A stretch of DNA of 64,000 bases from assembly GCA_963783355.1 (NCBI GenBank), contig CAWANF010000014.1, positions 186,001 to 250,000 on the forward strand, given 5' to 3'. How positions within the stretch are numbered: the first letter of the stretch is position 1; each line of letters begins with the position of its first letter. Positions 26,666 to 35,674 of the stretch are shown piece after piece. The DNA is from CAWANF01 sp963783355. Its GTDB lineage: Bacteria; Bacteroidota; Rhodothermia; Balneolales; DATFMH01. The position numbers and the translations under genes were made by a program. The notes under the pieces were generated by a model. That model was not told the origin of the DNA. It saw only the letters and a program-made list of their open reading frames with translations, and ran no database searches.

Positions 26666-27472
26666 ATGACAAGAAAAAAAATAGCCATACTTGGCGGTGG
26701 AAATATTGGAATTTCTATTGCGGAAGGATTAGTGAAAACTGATTTCATTTCGCCTGAAGCCATTACAATTACCAGAAGAAAAATACATTTGCTGGAGCAC
26801 CTCGCTCAACAGAACATTGTCGTTACGAAGAATAATGTAGAGGCTGTTCGCAATTCAGATATCATAATCGCTGCTGTTCAGCCTAAGCAACTCCCTGATT
26901 TAATAGCTGAGATAAAAAACGATTTGGATCCGGAACGGCATATCCTTGCTTCAGTGATTACCGGGGTGAGCATCATGGAAATTATGGAGATGCTCGATAA
27001 AGATATTTCGGTATTCAGAGTAATGCCTAATACGGCAATAGCTATTCAGGAATCTATGACCTGCATTGCCACTAAGAACGCCTCGGAAGTAGAGATTCAA
27101 ATAATCACCGATCTTTTCGAACGGCTCGGGAAAACGGTATTTATTGATGAGGATCTTATGGCGTCGGCAACAGTTTTAGGCGCCTGCGGTATCGCGTATT
27201 CTCTGCGGTTTATTCGTGCGGCTTCCCAGGGTGGTATCGAAATAGGCTTCGATGCTGAAATGGCTCAGCTGATGGCGGCACAAACGGTTAAGGGAGCGGC
27301 GGCCTTGTTGCTCGATCACTCAAATCATCCCGAGGAAGAGATCGATAAGGTTACGACTCCAAGAGGATGTACGATAGCCGGATTAAATGAAATGGAACAC
27401 CAGGGATTCAGTTCAGCCCTGATTAAAGGGGTTATCACTTCTTATAACAGAATTTCAAATATTACCGAATAA
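26666..27472 (+). CDS. proC: Pyrroline-5-carboxylate reductase
   Basis: Catalyses the last step of proline synthesis, reducing pyrroline-5-carboxylate with NAD(P)H. About 268 residues from the ATG at 26666; an upstream in-frame GTG at 26648 is less likely. The N-terminal dinucleotide fold has AILGGGNIGISIAEGL, and the middle has AVQPKQL and VFRVMPNTA. The C-terminal signature (TTPRGCTIAGLNEME) is the ProC dimer/active-site motif. It stands alone, with a bidirectional hairpin after it. Confidence 0.95.
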   Translation: MTRKKIAILGGGNIGISIAEGLVKTDFISPEAITITRRKIHLLEHLAQQNIVVTKNNVEAVRNSDIIIAAVQPKQLPDLIAEIKNDLDPERHILASVITGVSIMEIMEMLDKDISVFRVMPNTAIAIQESMTCIATKNASEVEIQIITDLFERLGKTVFIDEDLMASATVLGACGIAYSLRFIRAASQGGIEIGFDAEMAQLMAAQTVKGAAALLLDHSNHPEEEIDKVTTPRGCTIAGLNEMEHQGFSSALIKGVITSYNRISNITE

Positions 27473-27477
27473 ATTTG

Positions 27478-27512
27478 AAAAGGGAACGTGTCCCGATGTC
27501 ACATTCCCTTTT
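27478..27512. terminator. Bidirectional terminator between proC and dapD
   Basis: AAAAGGGAA and TTCCCTTTT form a 9-bp stem, extended past one mismatch by three more pairs, with an A run on the left and a T run on the right. It lies 5 bases after the proC stop and 12 bases before the dapD stop (dapD reads leftward), so it can end both convergent transcripts. Confidence 0.75.
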
Positions 27513-27524
27513 TCAAAAATTTCT

Positions 27525-28361
27525 TTATCGTAACAGTTGTTCCAAAGTCGTGCCCGCGTCCGTTTTGTCATCACGGTATTTTATGATGATGGGTGTACTG
27601 ATAGAAAGTCCCAGGGATTCGGCATATTTGTGATTTTTTATCGGTCGGGAGCCGGGTATCACAACCGCGTTGGACGGAATCATCAGCGGTTCATCTTTGC
27701 TTCCCCGGTAGACGCATTCATTAACCAAATCGTAAACGGGCGTGGAGCGTGTCAGTACGACTCCGGCACCGATGACCGTTCCTTCACCAACCTGTGTACC
27801 TTCATAAATCCCGGTATTGCCACCGACCATGCAATGATCTTCGACCACAACGGGAACGGCGCCAATGGGTTCGAGCACTCCCCCAATTTGGGCCGCAGCG
27901 CTTAAATGAACGCCTTTACCAATTTGGGCACAACTGCCAACCAAGGCATGAGAGTCAATCATCGAACCATCGTCGACGTAAGCTCCTGCATTGATATACA
28001 TCGGAGGCATCATGGTTACGTTTTTGCCGACATAACAACCGGAACGGACCGTTGAGCCGCCGGGAACAATCCGGATATTTTTATCGATCCCCTGAATGGC
28101 CTGCGTCGGATAGGTATCTTTATCGAAGAAATGAAAAGAGCCGTTTTTTTCGAACTCTTTGATTTTCCCGTATCGAAATCCAAGTAAAATTCCTTGCTTT
28201 ACCCATGTATTGGCAATCCATTTCCCGTTCTTTTTTTCTGCTGATCGAATGGTTCCGTTTTCAAGCTGAGCGAGAAAATCCTTAAACAACGATCTGAAAT
28301 TTTCCGGTTCTTCCGCGGGTGGATTTTCTGCAAGTTGTACTATCTGATTTCGTAATTCCAT
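27525..28361 (-). CDS. dapD: 2,3,4,5-tetrahydropyridine-2,6-dicarboxylate N-succinyltransferase
   Basis: A 278-residue left-handed beta-helix acyltransferase of the succinylase branch of lysine/diaminopimelate synthesis. The hexapeptide-repeat part (about residues 95-220) shows VRSGCYVGKNVTMMPP, YINAGAYVDDGSMIDSHALVGSCAQIG and GGVLEPIGAVPVVVEDHCMVGGN, typical of DapD. The helical N-terminal domain (1-90) and C-terminal tail are of normal length. The leader region up to 28540 carries a large hairpin from the preceding gene. Confidence 0.95.
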   Translation of the reverse strand: MELRNQIVQLAENPPAEEPENFRSLFKDFLAQLENGTIRSAEKKNGKWIANTWVKQGILLGFRYGKIKEFEKNGSFHFFDKDTYPTQAIQGIDKNIRIVPGGSTVRSGCYVGKNVTMMPPMYINAGAYVDDGSMIDSHALVGSCAQIGKGVHLSAAAQIGGVLEPIGAVPVVVEDHCMVGGNTGIYEGTQVGEGTVIGAGVVLTRSTPVYDLVNECVYRGSKDEPLMIPSNAVVIPGSRPIKNHKYAESLGLSISTPIIIKYRDDKTDAGTTLEQLLR

Positions 28362-28481
28362 ATCAAATTTAGGTGATTATGATTTTTTCGTTTCTCACAG
28401 GAAGATACATAAAATGTTTTTTCATGATCATCCCGGCTAAAAAATAATTCACTGTAAAATGATATGATGGATAAAACCTTC

Positions 28482-28537
28482 ACCCAATAAAAAAGTCCGC
28501 CTAAGCAGGAATAATAACTCAGACGGATTTTTATTGG
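28482..28537 (-). terminator. Long hairpin after the VPS10/sortilin-like gene
   Basis: The arms CCCAATAAAAA and TTTTTATTGGG, with an inner TCCG/CGGA pairing, form a long stem just after the stop codon at 28559 of the leftward gene; the A/T-rich arms supply the T run on the minus strand. This is a likely intrinsic terminator of that gene and lies upstream of dapD. Confidence 0.65.
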
Positions 28538-28558
28538 GAACATGAAAATGTAAAGGAA

Positions 28559-31500
28559 TTACAATTTCGGGACGATTAAAGTTTTTATTCCCTTTAGTCC
28601 GACTGCAGAATTAAAAGCCGGAACCGACTGGCTCATGAAGGAATTAAATTCTTTTTGGGTATTATAAAGTTGTTTATTCAATAACTGATAAACTTCCATA
28701 TCCTGTTTGGTTGGAGGAAAATCAGGATCTCCGGTAACATCACCGGCTCCTGAACCAATCTCGCCGGCCAGCCAGACAAATTTCAGGTATAGTTTGAGTT
28801 GTGCCGGATAAGTTTTCGAAACGCCGGTAGCCAGGTATTTTTGGAATAACTGATGTTCAATATGCAAGGCCCGGGTATTGAGTATCGAAGCCTTGTTCAT
28901 CACAAACGCGGAATCCGGGTTTCCTGTGAAATAAACCGGCATATCCTGAATTTGTTTTCTAACCAATTCGATATCATTAATCATATGAACGACATCGTTA
29001 ATATTGTGATAGATTTTCAGCCATAAATCGGTTTCGGCCTGAATATCAGCAAGAGTACCTGTGGTATTGGGATCTTTGCGAACAATTAATGTTTTGGTCT
29101 GGATGTTTTTCCCGTCTCTCAGGCGAACGGTATATTTGCCCGGCATAACTAATGGCCCTCTTTTAGCCGGGTTGATTCCCCAGTGATAAATCTCCCTGGT
29201 CTTTTTGCCCAGAAATCTGTTTTCCTGCCAGATATGTGGCTGAGCGGCAGGAGTTGTGCGTAATTTTACTTCGGTTGTCGGTGAGTAACGAAGATCCCAC
29301 CAAATTCTGTTAATTCCTTTATGACGTGAGCCGTTTAATTTGCGAATAACTTGTCCCTGTGAATTTATCAATTCAACAGTGATCGGATTCTTTGCAGCAT
29401 CTTTGAGATAATAGTTCAGCGAAGCTCCATAGGGAGGGTTCAGGCCATACGAATTATCTTCATCTGACATTCGATAGGTTGTCGTCTTCCGGAAGCGATA
29501 GGCTATCCTCGGTTGTAAAAGTCTGGCACTGGAATCGAGTGTTTTTTGTTCATTAGCGGCAATATTCTCTAAGGGCGTGATATCATCCATTATGTATAAT
29601 CCGCGGCCTTTTGTAGAAATGACCAGATCATGGAAATCGCGTTGGACGGTAATCCAGGTAACCGGCGCATGTGGCAGATTATTTTGAAGTGAATGCCATT
29701 CTTTGCCGTCATTAAAAGAGACATAAATGCTGTTTTCTGTGCCTGCAAAAAGCAATCCGGGAACATGTGGATCTTCACTTACATCATGGACATAACTAAA
29801 AACGCTGTTGGCTATGCCATTGGTGATTTTCGTCCAGTGCCGGCCATAATCGGTTGTTTTGTAAATGTATGGATTTCTATTATCTACTTGATGAAAATCA
29901 ACGGAAATGTAAGCTTTGCCCGCTTCGAAATGAGATGGTTCAATATTGCTGATGGTGCCGTACGGAGGCAAATCAGGAATATTTTTAGTGACATTTTCCC
30001 AGGTTTTTCCGCCATCTTTCGTGACATGAACCAATCCGTCGTTACTTCCGGCCCAAATTATACCGGCTTTAACAGGCGACTCGGCAATAGCAAACAGCGT
30101 TCCCCAATATTCCACACCGAGGTTATCCGGTGTCAATCCGCCGGAACTGCCCATACGGGTCGTGTCGTCCAGGGTTAAATCCGGGCTGATTACTTTCCAG
30201 CTTTGTCCCCCGTCGGTAGTGACATGGACATACTGGCTTCCAACATAGATTTTATTGTGATTTTCAGGAGACATGGCAATGGGCTGAGTCCAGTTCCAGC
30301 GATATTTCAGTACATTCGCCGGTGAATCGAGTGATTTATCCGGCCATGGAGTCACCGAACGTCGTTGTTTCGTCTGCCGGTTATAAAGTTCCACTTCTCC
30401 GGAATAACATCCGCCCCATACGTATTTGTTATTGACCGTGTCGGGGTATGTAAAACCGGACTCACAACCGGCTGTGGTGTGCCAGAGGGTCGATGGTATG
30501 ACATAATCTCCCAAATCGTTGCTCGGACCCATAACCGGCCCGTCGTCCTGCATATTGCTGTAAACGTGATAGGGAATATCGTTATCGACCGCGACGTGGT
30601 ACATTTGCCCGATAGGCAAAATGACATGATGCCAGGATTGTCCGTGGTTGACACTGATTGCCAGACCTCCATCAAAACCAATCATCATGCGTTTGTCATT
30701 GGTCGGATCGGCCCATAAATCGTGATTGTCGCCGCCCCACGGAATTCGTTTAATCGTTTTTCCCCCGTTGTACGTTACATACATGCCATTCGACGCAAAC
30801 CAAACGGTATTATAATTATTTGGATCGATAAGCATTCTTGTATAATAATGCGGACGTTCATTAATGAGCCTGCTGTAACTAACTACATGCCAATGGTATC
30901 CACCATCGTCAGAGCGCCATAAGGAACCGCGTTTTCCTCCGGTTTCAATCAAAGCGTAAACACGGTTAGAATTATTTGGAGCCACGGCAACATCGGTTTT
31001 TCCAAGAGGGGAGCCGGGTAAGCCATTTTGAGTAGAAAGGTGTTTCCATGTCTTACCGCTATCACGCGAAACGTAGACACCGCTTCCCGGTCCGCCACTG
31101 TTTTGTCCCCATGTTTTAAGCTGAAACTGCCACATCCCGGCAAAAATGATATTAGGATTGTTTACATCCAGAGCCAGTCCGGAACAACCCGTTTCATCGT
31201 TGACAAATAAAATTTTCTTCCATGTTTTACCGCCATCCGTGGTTTTATATACGCCTTTGCTCTTTTGGGGGCCATAATCGTTACCCATGACGGCGACATA
31301 AACCACATTTGAGTTATTCGGATCGATAACGATTCTTCCGATACGTCCGCTTTTTTCCAGGCCCAAGTGTTTCCAGCTCCGTCCGCCGTCGGTAGATTTA
31401 TAAATACCGTCACCGATAGATACATTACTGCGAATGAATGTTTCACCTGTTCCTACCCATATCGTATGGGGATGATTTGGATCTACGGTTATCGTCCCGA

Positions 31501-31789
31501 TAGATTGTACATCTTCCTGATCGAAGATCGGTTCCCAGTTCGAGCCGGCATCTGTCGATTTCCAAACTCCGCCCGAAGCCCCGCCCGCGTAATACACATT
31601 GGGATTTCCCGGTTCCCCGGCAACCGCGCTGACTCTGTTACCTCCGGGACCTATAAAACGGAATCGAAGTGACTGATATAGAGATGGATCCAGTTGTTGG
31701 GCGGAAACAGAAATAAATCCCGCAAAAATCAGAAAAAAAGCGAAAAACATCGCTCGCGTCATTGCAGACAGGCTAAGAGGCTTAGACAT
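28559..31789 (-). CDS. Giant secreted sortilin/VPS10-type beta-propeller protein
   Basis: A 1076-residue exported protein. After a signal peptide (residues about 1-30, ending VSAQ) there are many BNR/Asp-box repeats of the type S-x-D-x-G-x-T-W: STDAGSNW, STDGGRSW, TTDGGKTW, SRDSGKTW, SDDGGYHW, TKDGGKTW and others. They build one or two ten-bladed VPS10-like propellers over residues 35-760. The C-terminal part (about 800-1076) has a FlgD-like Ig segment (INRIWWDLRYSPT) and a helical end. Such proteins are common in Bacteroidetes and are often annotated as glycosyl hydrolase or sortilin; no catalytic residues can be assigned, and binding or proteolysis-linked roles are open. Confidence 0.8.
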   Translation of the reverse strand: MSKPLSLSAMTRAMFFAFFLIFAGFISVSAQQLDPSLYQSLRFRFIGPGGNRVSAVAGEPGNPNVYYAGGASGGVWKSTDAGSNWEPIFDQEDVQSIGTITVDPNHPHTIWVGTGETFIRSNVSIGDGIYKSTDGGRSWKHLGLEKSGRIGRIVIDPNNSNVVYVAVMGNDYGPQKSKGVYKTTDGGKTWKKILFVNDETGCSGLALDVNNPNIIFAGMWQFQLKTWGQNSGGPGSGVYVSRDSGKTWKHLSTQNGLPGSPLGKTDVAVAPNNSNRVYALIETGGKRGSLWRSDDGGYHWHVVSYSRLINERPHYYTRMLIDPNNYNTVWFASNGMYVTYNGGKTIKRIPWGGDNHDLWADPTNDKRMMIGFDGGLAISVNHGQSWHHVILPIGQMYHVAVDNDIPYHVYSNMQDDGPVMGPSNDLGDYVIPSTLWHTTAGCESGFTYPDTVNNKYVWGGCYSGEVELYNRQTKQRRSVTPWPDKSLDSPANVLKYRWNWTQPIAMSPENHNKIYVGSQYVHVTTDGGQSWKVISPDLTLDDTTRMGSSGGLTPDNLGVEYWGTLFAIAESPVKAGIIWAGSNDGLVHVTKDGGKTWENVTKNIPDLPPYGTISNIEPSHFEAGKAYISVDFHQVDNRNPYIYKTTDYGRHWTKITNGIANSVFSYVHDVSEDPHVPGLLFAGTENSIYVSFNDGKEWHSLQNNLPHAPVTWITVQRDFHDLVISTKGRGLYIMDDITPLENIAANEQKTLDSSARLLQPRIAYRFRKTTTYRMSDEDNSYGLNPPYGASLNYYLKDAAKNPITVELINSQGQVIRKLNGSRHKGINRIWWDLRYSPTTEVKLRTTPAAQPHIWQENRFLGKKTREIYHWGINPAKRGPLVMPGKYTVRLRDGKNIQTKTLIVRKDPNTTGTLADIQAETDLWLKIYHNINDVVHMINDIELVRKQIQDMPVYFTGNPDSAFVMNKASILNTRALHIEHQLFQKYLATGVSKTYPAQLKLYLKFVWLAGEIGSGAGDVTGDPDFPPTKQDMEVYQLLNKQLYNTQKEFNSFMSQSVPAFNSAVGLKGIKTLIVPKL

Positions 31790-31931
31790 ATCAGATTTAA
31801 TTTGAGATGATAAAGGTAGTGCCAGACCGGCGAATTCATAGTTATAGAAAACTAAAGTATTTTTCTGATATGTAAATAGTGGATACTATTTTTTCAAATG
31901 GGTATACAATATTGTTCGTAGTGAGTAGTTG

Positions 31932-31951
31932 CCCCGTCCTTCAGGTCGGGG
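31932..31951. repeat. REP-like hairpin resembling IS200/IS605 ends
   Basis: A compact hairpin (CCCCG...CGGGG with an inner CCT/AGG) in an otherwise AT-rich gap. The core CCCCGTCCTTCAGG resembles REP-like hairpins and the end palindromes of IS200/IS605 transposons that I know from other genomes. No transposase gene is present, so it would be a solo end or remnant. It lies between the sortilin-like gene and the AraC gene (31790-32027 holds nothing else recognisable). Only one copy was found. Confidence 0.4.
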
Positions 31952-32027
31952 AATCTATTTATGCTTTATATGTAACCGTTATGATTATATCTGAAATTTA
32001 AAGAAAAATTAAAAAGTATTTGATAAG

Positions 32028-32942
32028 TCAAACAGGAACTGTTTCGTATCTGACACGGGATAAATTGCTATGCGTATTTTTGTATTTCTTCAAATACTGC
32101 ATAGGGGTGATGCCTGTAATCCTTTTGAATTGCCTGTTGAAATTGGATATGTTATTAAATCCACTTTCATAGCAAATTTGTGAAATATTTAAATCTTTGT
32201 TATGTAATAGTTTGCAGGCGTTTGCTATTCGTATTTCATTCAAGAATTGCGAAAATGTTTTGCGGGTCCGTTGTTTAAAGAAACGGCAAAATGCGGCCTT
32301 ACTGTAATTAGCAACATCAGCTACTTTTTGCAATTCGATTTGTTCATTATAATGAGTCAGTATATAATTGATGACATCATTGACTTTCTGACTTTCTTCG
32401 TCACTAGGTGGATTTGCCGAACTGATAGCGGAGAGGGTTTTAAAATCGCCGGATTCTGCTAAGTTGTTTAGTATGTTTAAAATTTCAATAAAACGTTCAA
32501 AACCCGATTCGTTTAATAAATATTTAAGACGGATACCTGTTTTCTTAGAAATTGAAGGGAAAAATTTTAAACCAAGGCGAGAACGTTCAATTAAATGATT
32601 GATCGTTGAGGTTTCAACCAGATTGAAAATATCGCCGAGAGTTTTGTTGTTGAAGAAGACCGAAATCGATCGTGATATAAATGAGTTATCTTTTTGATAA
32701 TATGATGCGTCACTTTTAAAAAGATGACTTTGATTTGGGCCGATGAGAAATAAATCTCCTGTGCCAAATGGTGTTATGGTATCGCCAACAAAGAGATCCC
32801 CGGAACCTTCCATGATATACATAAGTTGTATTTCGGGATGATGATGAAGGCGATCATAAAAATGAGGCAGTTCTTCATACTGAACCACAAAACCTTCTTT
32901 GACAGTTTTAGGTATCCTGAAGTAAATAGAACGATCTTCCAT
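32028..32942 (-). CDS. AraC-family transcriptional regulator
   Basis: A 304-residue regulator with an N-terminal cupin sensor domain (about residues 15-120; HHHPEIQLMYIMEGSGDLFVG) and a C-terminal double helix-turn-helix (about 195-290; second motif ICYESGFNNISNFNRQFKRI, ending GITPMQYLKKYK). AraC proteins of this type usually activate catabolic genes on ligand binding. It is divergent from the hydroxyproline catabolic genes (start 33153), so it most likely senses hydroxyproline, a pathway intermediate or a related sugar; the ligand itself is inferred, not seen. Confidence 0.9.
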   Translation of the reverse strand: MEDRSIYFRIPKTVKEGFVVQYEELPHFYDRLHHHPEIQLMYIMEGSGDLFVGDTITPFGTGDLFLIGPNQSHLFKSDASYYQKDNSFISRSISVFFNNKTLGDIFNLVETSTINHLIERSRLGLKFFPSISKKTGIRLKYLLNESGFERFIEILNILNNLAESGDFKTLSAISSANPPSDEESQKVNDVINYILTHYNEQIELQKVADVANYSKAAFCRFFKQRTRKTFSQFLNEIRIANACKLLHNKDLNISQICYESGFNNISNFNRQFKRITGITPMQYLKKYKNTHSNLSRVRYETVPV

Positions 32943-32944
32943 AA

Positions 32945-33003
32945 TGATACGATATTGCCGTTGATAATTGTATTATGTACACGTATCAACATTATTGTAT
33001 CAA
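32945..33003. promoter_or_regulatory. TGATA/TATCA repeat cluster between araC-type gene and hydroxyproline operon
   Basis: Four related copies lie within 59 bases: TGATACG (32945), TTGATA (32961), CGTATCAA (32982) and TGTATCAA (32996), two in each orientation. They directly adjoin the AraC start and lie about 150 bases before the hydroxyproline operon start, so they are candidate binding sites for the AraC protein. A further TTGTATAAG lies at 33065. Confidence 0.35.
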
Positions 33004-33152
33004 TCGCGGAGAAATGCAATAGTAAAACATCAATACAGGAATATATACCAATATTATGAGAATATTGTATAAGATACCCTAGAGTAGACGTGCCTATCTT
33101 AGTTCAAGCTTTTGAATTGATGGTGAAAATGTAAATTTAAATAATTATTACT

Positions 33153-34085
33153 ATGCAGGTAGATTGGCAAGGTGTGTATCCAGCCATAACAACTCCCTTT
33201 ACAAATAATGGGGAACTGGATTTAAAAATATTTCATAAAAACCTGTCAGCACAGGCGGAAGCAGGGATTCATGGCATTGTAATTGGAGGTTCGCTCGGTG
33301 AGGCCAGTACTCTCAGCTATGAGGAAAAGTTTATTTTATTGAATGAAGCACTGGAAATTTATAATAGTTCAATTCCTGTGATTTTAAACATAGCTGAAAG
33401 AACCACGAGTGATGCTGTGAAAATCGCGGAGGACGCTCAAAAAGCAGGGGCTTCGGGAATTATGATGCTTCCTCCTATGCAATATAAAGCTGATGACAGA
33501 GAGACGGTTACCTTTTTTAAGGATGTTGCCTTATCAACCGATTTGCCAATTCTTATCTATAATAACCCGGTCGATTACGGGATTAATATAACCCTGGACA
33601 TGATGGAAGAGTTAATCGAACTCGAAAATATACAGGCCGTCAAGGAATCGACACGCGATCTTACCAATGTTACCCGTATCATCAATCGTTTCGGAGATCG
33701 TATCAAGATTATGTGTGGTGTCGATACTCTCGCTATGGAAGCCCTGCTAATGGGAGCCGACGGATGGGTAGGCGGACTCGTTGGAGCTTTTCCGAAAGAA
33801 ACGGTCCTGATTTATGAATTAGTCAAAGTCGGTCGTTTGGATGAAGCCAGGGAATTATATCGCTGGTTCATGCCCTTGTTAGAACTGGATATAAATGTTA
33901 AACTGGTACAGTATATAAAACTGGCTGAAGAGGCAACCGGCCTTGGTACCGAATATGTCCGCAAACCACGTTTAGCATTGGTCGGCGAAGAAAGAAAAAG
34001 CATTCAGAAAATTATTGAAGACGCACTCAGTTGCCGTCCGGATTTATCAAAATATAATGATGTACTTCACAAAATGACGAATTGA
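33153..34085 (+). CDS. DapA-superfamily lyase, likely 1-pyrroline-4-hydroxy-2-carboxylate deaminase
   Basis: A 310-residue member of the dihydrodipicolinate synthase/N-acetylneuraminate lyase superfamily. It has the Schiff-base lysine 164 (AVKESTRD), the catalytic tyrosine 136 (IYNNPVDYG) and the GGSLGEASTLSYEEK phosphate-less loop. Members in hydroxyproline clusters deaminate and dehydrate 1-pyrroline-4-hydroxy-2-carboxylate to alpha-ketoglutarate semialdehyde. Assignment within the superfamily rests on the neighbours: a semialdehyde dehydrogenase 1 base downstream, a hydroxyproline epimerase and a D-amino-acid dehydrogenase. It is the first gene of that operon. Confidence 0.82.
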   Translation: MQVDWQGVYPAITTPFTNNGELDLKIFHKNLSAQAEAGIHGIVIGGSLGEASTLSYEEKFILLNEALEIYNSSIPVILNIAERTTSDAVKIAEDAQKAGASGIMMLPPMQYKADDRETVTFFKDVALSTDLPILIYNNPVDYGINITLDMMEELIELENIQAVKESTRDLTNVTRIINRFGDRIKIMCGVDTLAMEALLMGADGWVGGLVGAFPKETVLIYELVKVGRLDEARELYRWFMPLLELDINVKLVQYIKLAEEATGLGTEYVRKPRLALVGEERKSIQKIIEDALSCRPDLSKYNDVLHKMTN

Positions 34086-34086
34086 T

Positions 34087-35655
34087 ATGATTGAAGGTTC
34101 CAATATTTTAGGTTATTCAGAATCCAAAAAAGGAAACCAGGTATTCCATGCTCCAAATCCAAATGAGAACGGTGAATTACCCGAAGAATTTGCCATTGCT
34201 ATTCAGGATGAAATTGATGAAGCCGTAGTAAAAGCCAGGAAGGCCTTTGACGTTTATAAGCTCAAATCGGGAAAATATAAAGCGGAATTCCTCGATAAAA
34301 TTGCTGAGGAGATCATAGCTTTGGGCGATGATTTGGTTCATCGCGCCTGCCAGGAATCGGGATTACCTGCAGGGCGGATTCAGGGTGAACGCGGCAGGAC
34401 CGTTAACCAGTTAAAGATGTTTGCCGACTTGCTCAGGGAGGGTTCATGGGTGGATGCCCGTATTGAAATGGGTAATCCGGGTAGAAAACCGGCTCCCAAA
34501 CCGGATATAAGAAGAATGCTACTGCCCATTGGACCGGTCGTTGTCTTTGGGGCAAGCAATTTCCCATTGGCTTTTTCCACAGCCGGTGGTGACACTGCTT
34601 CGGCTTTGGCATCAGGTTGTCCGGTTATCGTGAAAGGACACGAGTCGCATCCCGGAACCAATGAAATGGTGGCTAAAGCCATTCAAAAAGCAGCGAAAGA
34701 GACCGATATGCCCGATGGTGTATTCAGTTCCCTGAATGGAGGTCCGGACGTGGGTTCCGCGTTGGTTAAACACAAAGATATTAAAGCGGTCGGGTTTACC
34801 GGATCCTTTAAAGGTGGAAAAGCCATCTATGATTTAGCTCAGCAACGTGAAGATCCCATTCCTGTTTATGCGGAAATGGGAAGTATCAATCCGGTTTTTT
34901 TGTTGAATGAAAAACTATCCAAAGAAGCTTCTGAAGTAGCTGCCAGTTATGCGGCATCCGTAGCATTAGGAGTTGGACAATTTTGTACCAATCCGGGTAT
35001 TATTATCGGATTGGCAGGCAAGCATCTGGAAGAATTTAAATCGACACTTGCCAAAAAACTTGAGGAAACGCCGCCGGGTTGTATGCTGAATCCGGGTATA
35101 GCAGAAAATTATCGTAAAAGAAGAGCCGAGACCCTTGTTCAGTCCGGTATTCAATCGCTTGCTCCGGAAAAACCGACAGAAGGAACCCTGGGTTCGGCGG
35201 CGGTAGCAACGGTAAATGCCAGTGATTTTTTAAAAAACAGAAAGCTCCATGATGAAGTATTTGGTCCGTTTACGCTGGTTGTTGCCTGTTCCGATGAAAC
35301 GGAGATGACCGCGGTTGCTGCTTCCCTGAAAGGGCAGTTAACAGTGACTTTCATGGCGACGAATGATGATTTGTCACGTCATCAGGACCTCGTGAATATC
35401 TGCCGTGAAAAAGCAGGAAGGATCCTGTTCAATGGTGTTCCTACTGGTGTGGAAGTCAATTCGGCCATGCAACATGGCGGACCTTTTCCTGCAACGACAG
35501 ATTCGAAATTTACTTCTGTTGGAACAGCTGCAATTTTACGATTTGTTCGTCCGGTCGCTTTCCAGGATTGTCCTGATTTTCTGTTGCCTGACGAGCTAAA
35601 AGATGAGAATCCAAACCAGATTTACCGTCTTGTTGACGGTTCCTTTTCCAGATAA
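34087..35655 (+). CDS. Alpha-ketoglutarate semialdehyde (2,5-dioxovalerate) dehydrogenase
   Basis: A 522-residue aldehyde dehydrogenase of the KGSADH type. Catalytic Cys300 is in GVGQFCTNPG and Glu263 in PVYAEMGSINP. The EMGSxNPVFLL and GQFCTNPG wording is specific to 2,5-dioxovalerate dehydrogenases rather than general ALDHs. It oxidises alpha-ketoglutarate semialdehyde to 2-oxoglutarate with NAD(P), feeding the TCA cycle. It starts 1 base after the DapA-type gene and ends 19 bases before the epimerase gene. Confidence 0.92.
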   Translation: MIEGSNILGYSESKKGNQVFHAPNPNENGELPEEFAIAIQDEIDEAVVKARKAFDVYKLKSGKYKAEFLDKIAEEIIALGDDLVHRACQESGLPAGRIQGERGRTVNQLKMFADLLREGSWVDARIEMGNPGRKPAPKPDIRRMLLPIGPVVVFGASNFPLAFSTAGGDTASALASGCPVIVKGHESHPGTNEMVAKAIQKAAKETDMPDGVFSSLNGGPDVGSALVKHKDIKAVGFTGSFKGGKAIYDLAQQREDPIPVYAEMGSINPVFLLNEKLSKEASEVAASYAASVALGVGQFCTNPGIIIGLAGKHLEEFKSTLAKKLEETPPGCMLNPGIAENYRKRRAETLVQSGIQSLAPEKPTEGTLGSAAVATVNASDFLKNRKLHDEVFGPFTLVVACSDETEMTAVAASLKGQLTVTFMATNDDLSRHQDLVNICREKAGRILFNGVPTGVEVNSAMQHGGPFPATTDSKFTSVGTAAILRFVRPVAFQDCPDFLLPDELKDENPNQIYRLVDGSFSR

Positions 35656-35674
35656 AAACTTCTAAAATTTACGA

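Noticed and set aside
29693..30178. Plus-strand open frame of 161 codons
   Set aside because: Antisense to the sortilin-like gene; its residue pattern reflects the repeats on the other strand.
28559..31789. Reading the many Asp-box repeats as a sialidase
   Set aside because: Asp boxes are present but the sialidase arginine triad and Tyr/Glu pair cannot be identified; the repeat number and length fit VPS10/sortilin-type proteins instead.
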